A stretch of DNA of 5,618 nt from Thermodesulfovibrionales bacterium (GTDB lineage: Bacteria; Nitrospirota; Thermodesulfovibrionia; Thermodesulfovibrionales; UBA1546). The DNA lies in the NCBI GenBank assembly GCA_919901705.1, contig CAKKPR010000257.1:1-5618 (forward strand). Direction: 5' to 3'. A program made the translations under genes and the position numbers. Shown here piece after piece: positions 1 to 5,601 of this stretch. The stretch's first letter is position 1. Each line of letters begins with the position of its first letter. The notes beneath the pieces are model-generated. The model was not told where the DNA came from. It saw nothing but the letters and a program-made list of their open reading frames with translations, and did not search any database.

Positions 1-1
1 T

Positions 2-52
2 GAAATTACTGCCATTGCAACGATTGTTGGATTTTATTGGAATAGAGAGTAG
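2..52 (+). CDS. Possible C-terminal fragment of an unknown plus-strand gene
   Basis: The frame beginning at base 2 is open to a TAG at 50-52 and encodes 16 residues, EITAIATIVGFYWNRE. The hydrophobic run followed by a short charged tail could be the end of a membrane protein whose body lies left of the window. It would converge on the sigma-54 regulator gene, leaving 34 bases between the two stop codons. A 16-codon open frame arises easily by chance and no family can be recognised, so this is only a hint. Confidence 0.22.
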   Translation, partial: EITAIATIVGFYWNRE

Positions 53-74
53 TGTGAATGAGATTTTACACTCT
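46..74. repeat. Imperfect inverted repeat between convergent gene ends
   Basis: GTGTGA (52-57) can pair with TTACAC (66-71) using one G-U pair, and AGA (46-48) with TCT (72-74) across a three-base bulge. It sits just past the stop codon of the sigma-54 regulator gene, where a terminator is expected. No T-run follows it on either strand, so it is not a standard intrinsic terminator. It may be a weak 3'-end hairpin or chance. Confidence 0.25.
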
Positions 75-86
75 GTAGAGATAGCC

Positions 87-1454
87 TTACAGCCCTAATG
101 CTTTTATCTTTGAATATAATGTCATGCGGTCTATCTTGAGGATCCTGGCAGTCTTAGTTTTATTATACTTTGCCTGGATTAATGCCTTCCCGATAATCTC
201 TTTCTCAAGCATTCGTATATTTATTTTAATTGTCTCCTGGAAAGATGTGCCTCCATTAATATTTTCTGAAAAATAATTTCCTCCGGGATTAAAAACTGTA
301 TCCACCGGCAAATTGAATTCTCTAATATAATTAGAACCTGTCAAAAGCACTGCCTTTTTAACTTCATTTTTCAGCTCTCTTACATTTCCGGACCAGCTAT
401 AGGCTAAAAGGGATTCCATCACTTTGCTCGGTATCCCTTCAATCTTTTTATTAAATTCCAGATTCGCTTCCTTTAAAAAATGTTCTGCTAAAATGGGTAT
501 GTCTTCTTTTCTCTCTCTAAGCGCCGGAAGCTTGATGCTGAATTCGTTAAGACGGTGATACAGGTCTTCCCTGAATCTTTCTTCCTCCACCTCGTCTGAG
601 AGAACAGTATTTGTAGCCGCAATTATTCTGATATCTATCTTTAGCTCTTTAGCGCTGCCCAGGCGGTGTATCTTTCTTTCCTGAATTACCCTAAGGAGTT
701 TTGTCTGTAGTGACAATGGCAGATTAGTTGTCTCGTCTAAAAATAATGTACCCCCGTTAGCTGATTCGAATTTCCCTTCTTTCTTAGCATCCGCTCCTGT
801 AAATGCGCCCTTTTCATAACCGAATAATTCGCTTTCAACCAGATTTTCAGGTATGGCTCCGCAATCCACGGCGATGAATGGTTTATTATGCCGCAGGCTT
901 TTCTGATGGATCATCCTGGCTACCAGTTCTTTACCAGTGCCGCTTTCACCCTGAATAATTACGGTCATATTTGTGGGAGCAACCATCTCAACTTGACTCA
1001 ACACTTGTTTTATTTGGGAGCTTTCACCCACAATTTTTGTGATATCTATCCTCTTGTCGGAGTTCCATAAACTCTTCGTTTCCCTGGTAAGATATCGCGC
1101 CTGAAGCGCCTTTTTTATAGTTAGCACTATCTCTTCATAAGCAAAAGGCTTGGCGAGATAATCAAAGGCCCCGAGCCTCATAGCCTGAACAGTGCTTTGT
1201 ATCCCGCCATGTCCTGTGAGCATTATTACAACTATATCCCTATCTATTTTCTTACTCTCTTCCAGCACTTCCATCCCATCCATTCCCGGAAGTTTGAGAT
1301 CCAGCAAAACAAGATCGGGTGCATGCGCCCTGATTCCTTTTAGCGCCTCTTTGCCGTCGCCTGCAACTATAGCTTCATATCCCTCCGTCTTTATAATTTC
1401 AGAAAGGACAACCTGTATATCTTTATCATCATCAACTATAAGTATTTTTTCCAT
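87..1454 (-). CDS. Sigma-54-dependent response regulator, NtrC family
   Basis: Cytoplasmic transcription activator that should respond to phosphorylation by a sensor kinase and drive open-complex formation by sigma-54 RNA polymerase through ATP hydrolysis. All three NtrC domains are present in 455 residues, a normal length. The receiver domain (about 3-118) has the acidic cluster D8-D10, phosphoacceptor D52, T80 and K102. The AAA+ domain (about 141-375) has Walker A GESGTGKE (169-176), an intact sigma-54-contacting GAFTGA loop (216-221), Walker B GGTLFLDE (234-241), a FREDLYHRL segment (294-301) and the WSGNVREL sensor-II region (354-361). A Fis-type helix-turn-helix ends the protein (about 411-455). 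The start is fixed by an in-frame TAA at 1473-1475 with no other start codon between. No kinase of the matching class is adjacent, so the target genes and signal are unknown. Confidence 0.96.
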   Translation of the reverse strand: MEKILIVDDDKDIQVVLSEIIKTEGYEAIVAGDGKEALKGIRAHAPDLVLLDLKLPGMDGMEVLEESKKIDRDIVVIMLTGHGGIQSTVQAMRLGAFDYLAKPFAYEEIVLTIKKALQARYLTRETKSLWNSDKRIDITKIVGESSQIKQVLSQVEMVAPTNMTVIIQGESGTGKELVARMIHQKSLRHNKPFIAVDCGAIPENLVESELFGYEKGAFTGADAKKEGKFESANGGTLFLDETTNLPLSLQTKLLRVIQERKIHRLGSAKELKIDIRIIAATNTVLSDEVEEERFREDLYHRLNEFSIKLPALRERKEDIPILAEHFLKEANLEFNKKIEGIPSKVMESLLAYSWSGNVRELKNEVKKAVLLTGSNYIREFNLPVDTVFNPGGNYFSENINGGTSFQETIKINIRMLEKEIIGKALIQAKYNKTKTARILKIDRMTLYSKIKALGL

Positions 1455-1467
1455 CTTGGCAACTTTT

Positions 1468-1473
1468 CTCCTT
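1468..1473 (-). promoter_or_regulatory. Shine-Dalgarno of the sigma-54 regulator gene, unusually far from its ATG
   Basis: On the minus strand AAGGAG is a strong ribosome-binding site, but it lies 13 bases from the ATG at 1454, longer than the usual 5-9. No closer alternative in-frame start exists because the in-frame stop at 1473-1475 overlaps this site. Either the long spacing lowers translation, or the weaker AAG just before the ATG contributes. Confidence 0.6.
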
Positions 1474-1474
1474 A

Positions 1475-1503
1475 TAAACTGGGCACCCTTATGATTTTGT
1501 CAA
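1475..1503 (-). promoter_or_regulatory. Weak candidate promoter for the sigma-54 regulator gene
   Basis: A perfect -35 hexamer TTGACA reads on the minus strand at 1503-1498. The -10 is poor: at 17-19 bases spacing the best hexamers (AGTTTA, GTTTAT, TTTATA) match only about half of TATAAT, and TATAAG lies too far away, at 21 bases. Because the operon upstream ends in a good terminator, this gene probably needs its own promoter, but this one would be weak or activator-dependent. Confidence 0.28.
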
Positions 1504-1561
1504 CTTAAATTTATTCTTGAGGTAAATCTATTCCACCTGATAGCCTAAATCTTAGGGTACC

Positions 1562-1614
1562 TACAAAAATAAACAATCAGGAATTCCCTGATTTTATACT
1601 TCGAAATTCCTGAT
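1562..1614 (-). terminator. Intrinsic terminator of the kinase-regulator operon
   Basis: On the minus strand AATCAGG and CCTGATT (1593-1587 and 1581-1575) form a perfect 7-bp stem with a 5-base loop, followed by a U-rich tail (GTTTATTTTTG). A second, mutually exclusive stem is possible: ATCAGGAATT (1614-1605) with AATTCCTGAT (1585-1576), a perfect 10 bp with a 19-base loop and the same U-rich tail. It lies about 75 bases past the stop codon of the NarL-type regulator gene and before the sigma-54 regulator gene, separating the two units. The TTTT after 1591 on the plus strand gives some bidirectional character. Confidence 0.75.
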
Positions 1615-1629
1615 GTCGTAAAATGTACA

Positions 1630-1661
1630 GATTCGGTAGAATCAAATCCTGGCATTAATGC
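1630..1661. repeat. Two short inverted repeats in the operon's 3' untranslated region
   Basis: GATTC-GGTA-GAATC (1630-1643) is a perfect 5-bp stem with a four-base loop, and GCATTAATGC (1652-1661) is a perfect 10-base palindrome. Both lie between the NarL-type regulator's stop codon and the terminator. They could be minor RNA hairpins in the 3' end of the mRNA. No function is evident. Confidence 0.3.
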
Positions 1662-1666
1662 GGGGT

Positions 1667-2314
1667 TTATACAGAGGTAATTCCTTCGCGTATGGCATAC
1701 TTGGTGAGTTCGGCTATACTGTGACTATTAAGTTTTTTCATGATCTGCTGCCGATGTGTCTCAATGGTCTTCGTACTCACGTGGAGGATTGAGGCGATTT
1801 CCTTTGTAGTCTTACCTTCTGCAATAAGCTGCAACACCTCCCGTTCCCGGTCTGTCAGGATGGAAAATGCTGTATAATCTACTTTTGAGGATTGTTGCAA
1901 GTAATCTTTGAGAACAAAAGTGGTTATGCTGGGACTCAGGTAAGTTTGACCTTTTACAACGCAGTTGATAGCATGAAGTATCTCTTCAAAAGCAGCATCC
2001 TTTAACACATAGCCTGATGCACCTGCCTGTAGCATCTCAACTATAAACTGTTTGTCGGAATACATTGACAGAGCAATTACTTTAATGCCCGGGTTGTCAG
2101 TAATTATCTGCCTTGTTGCTTCAATCCCGTTTAGATCTGGCATGTTAACATCCATAACTACCACGTCAGGCAAGAGTTCCTGTGTTAACCTGACTGCGGT
2201 TCTTCCATCACCTGCTTCTGCAACTACTTCAAAGTTCTGCTGTTTCTCAAGCAGTGTGCGGAGACCCTCACGCATAATTGTGTGGTCCTCGGCAAGGATA
2301 ATTCTTACTTTCAT
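1667..2314 (-). CDS. NarL/LuxR-family response regulator
   Basis: DNA-binding partner of the kinase encoded directly upstream. From the chosen start it is 215 residues, standard for the family. The receiver domain (about 3-120) has E9/D10, phosphoacceptor D55, S83 and K105; after a linker, the LuxR-type helix-turn-helix spans about 150-212, with the signature LTDREREVLQLIAEGKTTKEI starting at residue 153 and a recognition-helix region around VSTKTIETH. An upstream in-frame ATG at 2353 would add 13 residues not typical of the family and overlap the kinase gene by about 30 bases. The ATG at 2314 leaves a 7-base gap after the kinase stop, gives the canonical MKVRIILAEDH beginning, and has a weak GAG ribosome site 6 bases upstream. 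This spacing suggests translational coupling. The target promoters cannot be told from this window. Confidence 0.95.
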   Translation of the reverse strand: MKVRIILAEDHTIMREGLRTLLEKQQNFEVVAEAGDGRTAVRLTQELLPDVVVMDVNMPDLNGIEATRQIITDNPGIKVIALSMYSDKQFIVEMLQAGASGYVLKDAAFEEILHAINCVVKGQTYLSPSITTFVLKDYLQQSSKVDYTAFSILTDREREVLQLIAEGKTTKEIASILHVSTKTIETHRQQIMKKLNSHSIAELTKYAIREGITSV

Positions 2315-2321
2315 AATAATC

Positions 2322-3530
2322 TCATTTATTGGTATTCGATTCCATGGGCACAAGCAAATCTACTAACGTGCCCTGTTTGGGCCGGGACTTTATCTTGATC
2401 GTTCCTCCAAGATAATTAATTCGCTCATTAATGCTGAAAAGTCCAAAGGTTTCTATTTTGCCTGAATCACCATAAAGCTTTTCCACGTCAAACCCAATCC
2501 CGTTATCATCAACAGCAATTCGTATATTATTGCCGTCTCTTCCGATAGCCACCTTTGCTTTGCTTGCCTGCGCATGTTTGACAATGTTCATCAACAACTC
2601 GCGCACTGTTTTGTAAAGAAGAATACTTATTTTGCCATTCACATTCTTAAGCCTTCCATCAGAAACAAAGTCAATTATAAGCCCATATTTTTCCTGTGTC
2701 TTATCTGTAAGCCACTCTATGGCTGCCTCAATACCGAGTTTATAAAGAACAGGCGGGCTTAATTCAAACGTCAACGATCTCGTGAATTGAATCGCTTCCC
2801 CTATTAACTTTTGAATTTCACCTAAATCGCCGGCAACACCAGCCGAAGACACTGATTCTTTGATTGCTGCTATTTTGATTTTTGAAAGAGCAAGGTTCTG
2901 GCTGATATTGTCGTGCAATTCCTCTGATATGCGTTTTCTTTCGTGTTCTTCCAACAATGCCAACTTAACAATGAGAGACCTGAACTGCTCTTGGTAGACC
3001 CGAATTTTCTCCTCAGCCTTTTTGCGTTCGGTGATGTCCTGTTGAAGCTGTTCATTTATTTTTGTTAATTCGCCTGTGCGTTCTTTTACCCGCATTTCCA
3101 GTTCATCGTTGACTTTTTGCAGCATCTTCTCTGCCAGTTTACGCTCGCTTATATCTTCGCAGGTAGTAACAATACCAATTGGACGCCCATCCGCATCTCT
3201 TATGACATCAGACAATAACTGGGCAGGGAAAGCGCTGCCGTCTTTCCGGATATTAACGCTTTCCCGTTTCAGTCTTTTTACCCTTTTTATCTGCTCAAAC
3301 GCCAGGGGGCGCCAGAGTTCAGAAGGAGCAAATATTCTCACATCTTTACCAATCAATTCTTCCACTGAATAACCATGCATATCTGCTTCGGCAGGATTTG
3401 TATAGAGAATTTCCCCCTGTAGATCAGTGACCGTAACCCCAAGTTGCATAATTTCAAACGCCTTTTTAAACAAATACAATGTTTCATTGCTTTGTCCCGG
3501 TTTAATGATTATCTTGGAATTACCATCCAT
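2322..3530 (-). CDS. Soluble PAS-domain sensor histidine kinase, HisKA_3 (NarX/DegS type)
   Basis: Cytoplasmic kinase that should autophosphorylate and pass phosphate to the NarL-type regulator encoded 7 bases downstream. Numbered from the preferred start (402 residues), it has a PAS domain (about 20-128, ending in the common DISERK), a coiled-coil linker (about 126-200) holding two ERK.AE repeats, a HisKA_3 box ELHDNISQ with phosphoacceptor H206, and a HATPase domain with N-box ELLMNIVKHA (around N315), G1 DDNGIGF (341-347) and a GLFSINER segment (363-370). No signal peptide or membrane segment is visible, so the PAS domain probably senses an internal cue such as redox state or a small ligand, but which one cannot be read. 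In-frame starts also exist at 3572 (GTG), 3548 and 3542. I prefer 3530 because a promoter overlaps the longer version and GGGA lies 6 bases upstream. Confidence 0.93.
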   Translation of the reverse strand: MDGNSKIIIKPGQSNETLYLFKKAFEIMQLGVTVTDLQGEILYTNPAEADMHGYSVEELIGKDVRIFAPSELWRPLAFEQIKRVKRLKRESVNIRKDGSAFPAQLLSDVIRDADGRPIGIVTTCEDISERKLAEKMLQKVNDELEMRVKERTGELTKINEQLQQDITERKKAEEKIRVYQEQFRSLIVKLALLEEHERKRISEELHDNISQNLALSKIKIAAIKESVSSAGVAGDLGEIQKLIGEAIQFTRSLTFELSPPVLYKLGIEAAIEWLTDKTQEKYGLIIDFVSDGRLKNVNGKISILLYKTVRELLMNIVKHAQASKAKVAIGRDGNNIRIAVDDNGIGFDVEKLYGDSGKIETFGLFSINERINYLGGTIKIKSRPKQGTLVDLLVPMESNTNK

Positions 3531-3552
3531 ATTACATCCCATTTTCATTCTA

Positions 3553-3580
3553 ATCTTATCACAAATAAACACGGTGTCAA
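3553..3580 (-). promoter_or_regulatory. Sigma-70-type promoter of the kinase-regulator operon
   Basis: Minus strand: perfect -35 TTGACA (3580-3575), a 16-base spacer, and -10 TAAGAT (3558-3553, 4 of 6 matches) preceded by TG and one base, an extended -10. Predicted transcription start is near 3546-3544, leaving a leader of about 15 bases before the ATG at 3530. If this promoter is used, the longer GTG start at 3572 cannot be translated from its transcript. Confidence 0.6.
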
Positions 3581-3720
3581 ATATGTGTATGACAGTTCAT
3601 GTATGCCTTATGTAAGCAGTAGAGGTAAAAATGGGGTTAAGCGGAATTCAGCGGTCAACGTATTGTCCCGGTCACAAAATCTTTTTCTGTATCTGCTTGA
3701 AAACAAACAACTTATATTTC

Positions 3721-3749
3721 TTGACGGGAACACAAAACAGAGCTAACAT
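3721..3749 (+). promoter_or_regulatory. Promoter for the plus-strand structured RNA
   Basis: Plus strand: -35 TTGACG (3721-3726, 5 of 6), exactly 17 bases, then -10 TAACAT (3744-3749, 4 of 6). Predicted transcription start is near 3754-3757. It fires away from the kinase operon promoter and directly into the structured RNA, and no open reading frame of note lies downstream of it before the terminator. Confidence 0.55.
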
Positions 3750-3755
3750 ATAAGT

Positions 3756-4061
3756 AGGAAAAGGGATTGCGGTTCCCCGGATGGGTTAAGCCAGAGGACT
3801 AAGTAAATAGTAAAGGGAGCCGGGTGTTGGATGCGGTGAGCAAGCCTCCACAAATTCAGGAGGACGCCTGAAGCATCCATCGGGGCACCCACTTAAAAAA
3901 GAGCTTATTGGCTTCCCGCTTCTGGGGTATCGCATTAAAATATACGCTTATTCGGGAGCCATACAAAAGGCACGTGGTCATCCTGTAAAACGGCATGGCA
4001 GAAGCTGAAACAGCCGACCTCAGGGTTGTCCAATGAAGCAGACCTTAGTATGGCTCTTTTT
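3756..4061 (+). ncRNA. Structured non-coding RNA of about 300 nt, possibly a stand-alone HEARO / omega-RNA
   Basis: This fills the gap between the lysS 3' end and the kinase operon and has no convincing protein frame. Elements in order: a small GGGA/TCCC hairpin (3763-3777); ACTA-AGTAAA-TAGT (3798-3811); GGGAGCC (3815-3821) with GGCTTCCC (3910-3917), enclosing GGGTG/CACCC (3822-3826 with 3886-3890), TGGATGC/GCATCCA (3828-3834 with 3873-3879) and CCTCC/GGAGG (3845-3849 with 3859-3863). The second module is closed by GAGCCATAC/GTATGGCTC (3956-3964 with 4048-4056), enclosing AAGG/CCTT, ATCCTG/CAGGGT (3980-3985 with 4021-4026) and CGGC/GCCG (3991-3994 with 4013-4016). GCTTCTG (3918-3924) is perfectly complementary to CAGAAGC (3999-4005) in that last loop, a 7-bp pseudoknot. 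A promoter precedes it and a U-tract ends it. Class is uncertain: size, pseudoknot and layered stems resemble HEARO/omega-RNA, but no iscB lies nearby. If so, the guide would be at the 5' end, within roughly 3756-3785. Confidence 0.68.
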
Positions 4062-4066
4062 ATTTT
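3956..4066 (+). terminator. Closing stem and U-tract ending the structured RNA
   Basis: The perfect 9-bp stem GAGCCATAC (3956-3964) / GTATGGCTC (4048-4056) is followed directly by TTTTTATTTT (4057-4066). The stem closes an 83-base structured domain rather than a short loop, so it doubles as the RNA's 3' domain. The U-tract overlaps the last codon positions of the convergent lysS gene (stop at 4067-4065). On the minus strand no T-run follows this stem, which assigns it to the plus strand. Confidence 0.6.
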
Positions 4067-5540
4067 AAATTTCTGGTTTTAACTGGGGGAAAAGTATCAC
4101 ATCCCTGATTGACTGGGAATTAGTAAGAAGCATTACCAACCTGTCAATCCCTATGCCCTCTCCTGCTGCAGGAGGCATCCCGTGCTCGAGCGCCCTTACA
4201 AAATCCTCATCCATCCACATGGTCTCCTCATCGCCCTTTTCTTTTGCCTCGACCTGCTTCTGAAATCTCTCCCTCTGGTCCATGGGGTCATTTAATTCAG
4301 AAAATGCATTTGCAATCTCCCTGCCTGCAACAAACAGTTCGAATCTCTCAACAAGCTCCGGATTATCTCTCTTCCTTTTTGCCAGAGGTGAAAGCTCAAC
4401 AGGATAGTCTGTTATGAATGTCGGTTGTATCAATCCGGGCTCTACCTTCTCCTTGAAAATCTCGTCGAGAATCTTGCCCAGGGATGCGCCTTTTTCAATA
4501 TCTATTTTATTTTCCCTTGCCCATGCCATAGCTTTATCGGCATCTTTTAATATATTGGGAGGAACTCCCTTCTGAGCAAGAGAATCCAGCAAGGGTATCC
4601 TGGGCCACGGAGGAGTGAAATCTATTTCAGTATCTCCAAAAGAGACTTTCAAAGTACCGATTGCCTTTTGTGCAACAAAAGGGATTATCTCCTCTGTCAA
4701 AGACATAAGATAGTTGTAGTCCTTATATGCTATATAAAATTCGAGCATGGAAAATTCAGGATTATGTTTTGTTGATATGCCTTCATTCCTGAAGTTCTTG
4801 TTAAGTTCATAAACTCTTTCGTATCCTCCGACCAGAAGCCTCTTGAGGTAAAGCTCAGGCGCTATTCTGAGATAGAGGTCTATATCAAGCGCATTATGAT
4901 GGGTCTTGAAAGGCCGTGCAGCTGCGCCTCCGGGTATCTGATGCATCATCGGAGTCTCGACCTCAACAAAACCCTTTCCCTCGAGAAAATCCCTTACTGC
5001 CTTGATGATTGCGCTTCTTTTCTTGAATACCTCTTTCACCTCGGGGTTAACGATTAAATCAACATACCTCTGCCTGTACCTCATTTCAATATCTTTAAGC
5101 CCATGCCATTTTTCAGGCAAGGGTCTCAGGGATTTTGTAAGGAACTGAAAATCCACAACCTCTACCGTAAGTTCATTAGTCCTTGTCCTGAAGAGTTTTC
5201 CGCTGACTCCGATAATATCGCCTATATCGAATTTTTTGACCACGGCATATTTCTCATTAAGAACATCTTTTCTGAGATAGACCTGAATCCTGCCTGTTGA
5301 ATCCTGAATATGCGCAAACGCAGCCTTCCCGAAATCGCGCATTGCAACGATCCTTCCTGCAATCACACACAAAGCAGGAGAAGACTCAAGCGTCTCTTTA
5401 GTATGGGCTTCATATTTATTCAATAATTCTGCTGCGTGGTCTTTTGCATCAAAGACACCGCCGAACGGCTCGACGCCCATTGCCTTGAGCTCATCGAGCT
5501 TCTTAATACGCTGCTCTATCTGGTCATTTATCTCTTCCAT
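4065..5540 (-). CDS. lysS: Lysyl-tRNA synthetase, class II
   Basis: Charges tRNA-Lys with lysine using ATP, in the cytoplasm; essential for translation. The 491 residues match the usual bacterial length. An N-terminal helix leads into the OB-fold anticodon-binding domain (about 58-135, with RIVAMRDFGKAAFAHIQD at 63-80). The class II catalytic core follows: motif 1 around FVEVETPMM (191-199), motif 2 with FRNEGISTKHNPEF (250-263) and motif 3 GIGIDRLVMLLT (462-473), ending in the family-typical SIRDVILFPQLKP. Lysine/ATP-site segments such as ELSPLAK (382-388) and EIANAFSELNDP (408-419) are intact. The ATG at 5540 has a good ribosome site, AAGGAG, at 5550-5545. It has its own promoter and appears monocistronic here; its 3' end meets the plus-strand structured RNA head-on, and I see no clear terminator of its own. 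No truncation or missing catalytic residue is apparent. Confidence 0.98.
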   Translation of the reverse strand: MEEINDQIEQRIKKLDELKAMGVEPFGGVFDAKDHAAELLNKYEAHTKETLESSPALCVIAGRIVAMRDFGKAAFAHIQDSTGRIQVYLRKDVLNEKYAVVKKFDIGDIIGVSGKLFRTRTNELTVEVVDFQFLTKSLRPLPEKWHGLKDIEMRYRQRYVDLIVNPEVKEVFKKRSAIIKAVRDFLEGKGFVEVETPMMHQIPGGAAARPFKTHHNALDIDLYLRIAPELYLKRLLVGGYERVYELNKNFRNEGISTKHNPEFSMLEFYIAYKDYNYLMSLTEEIIPFVAQKAIGTLKVSFGDTEIDFTPPWPRIPLLDSLAQKGVPPNILKDADKAMAWARENKIDIEKGASLGKILDEIFKEKVEPGLIQPTFITDYPVELSPLAKRKRDNPELVERFELFVAGREIANAFSELNDPMDQRERFQKQVEAKEKGDEETMWMDEDFVRALEHGMPPAAGEGIGIDRLVMLLTNSQSIRDVILFPQLKPEI

Positions 5541-5571
5541 TATTCTCCTTAAATTTTTTGCGTAATTTAAA

Positions 5572-5601
5572 AGTATAATGATTAGCTCTGAGGCAAGTCA
5601 A
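5572..5601 (-). promoter_or_regulatory. Sigma-70-type promoter of lysS
   Basis: Minus strand: -35 TTGACT (5601-5596, 5 of 6), an 18-base spacer and -10 TATACT (5577-5572, 5 of 6). The predicted start near 5565 gives a leader of only about 25 bases carrying the AAGGAG site. That leaves no room for a T-box or riboswitch, so lysS expression from this promoter is probably constitutive or set by promoter strength. Confidence 0.65.

Noticed and set aside
888..1494. Plus-strand open frames at 888-1070 and 1192-1494
   Set aside because: They lie antisense within the sigma-54 regulator gene, have no recognisable domains and have low-complexity, non-protein-like composition; they are shadows of the real gene.
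1455..1560. Sigma-54 (-24/-12) promoter before the NtrC-type regulator gene
   Set aside because: No TGGCAC-N5-TTGC-like pair could be found on the minus strand in this region.
2052..3372. Plus-strand frames at 2052-2366, 2574-2762 and 3076-3372, and a minus-strand frame at 2870-3055
   Set aside because: All overlap the well-supported kinase or NarL-type regulator genes in other frames and show no domain features.
3427..3746. Plus-strand frames of 62 and 100 codons reaching into the gap left of the structured RNA
   Set aside because: They start antisense inside the kinase gene, run across its promoter region, and have no recognisable motifs.
3895..3960. Minus-strand intrinsic terminator for lysS (GGCTCCCG/CGGGAAGCC stem, then TTTTTT)
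   Set aside because: Nine bases separate the stem from the T-run, and the same stem is better explained as part of the plus-strand RNA fold, so I did not list it as a terminator.
3756..4061. Identification of the RNA as 6S RNA, tmRNA, RNase P RNA or SRP RNA
   Set aside because: There is no tRNA-like end or tag frame for tmRNA, no SRP GGAAGCAGCC-type loop, no RNase P signature segments, and no single long rod with a central bubble as in 6S RNA.
3756..4061. Riboswitch or T-box controlling lysS
   Set aside because: The RNA lies past the 3' end of lysS and on the opposite strand, and the lysS promoter leaves only a ~25-base leader.
3600..4064. CRISPR array or a group II intron
   Set aside because: No regularly spaced repeats are present; no domain V-like hairpin and no reverse transcriptase gene is seen.
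5103..5300. Plus-strand 65-codon frame within lysS
   Set aside because: It is antisense to the conserved OB-fold region of lysS, and such shadow frames are expected.
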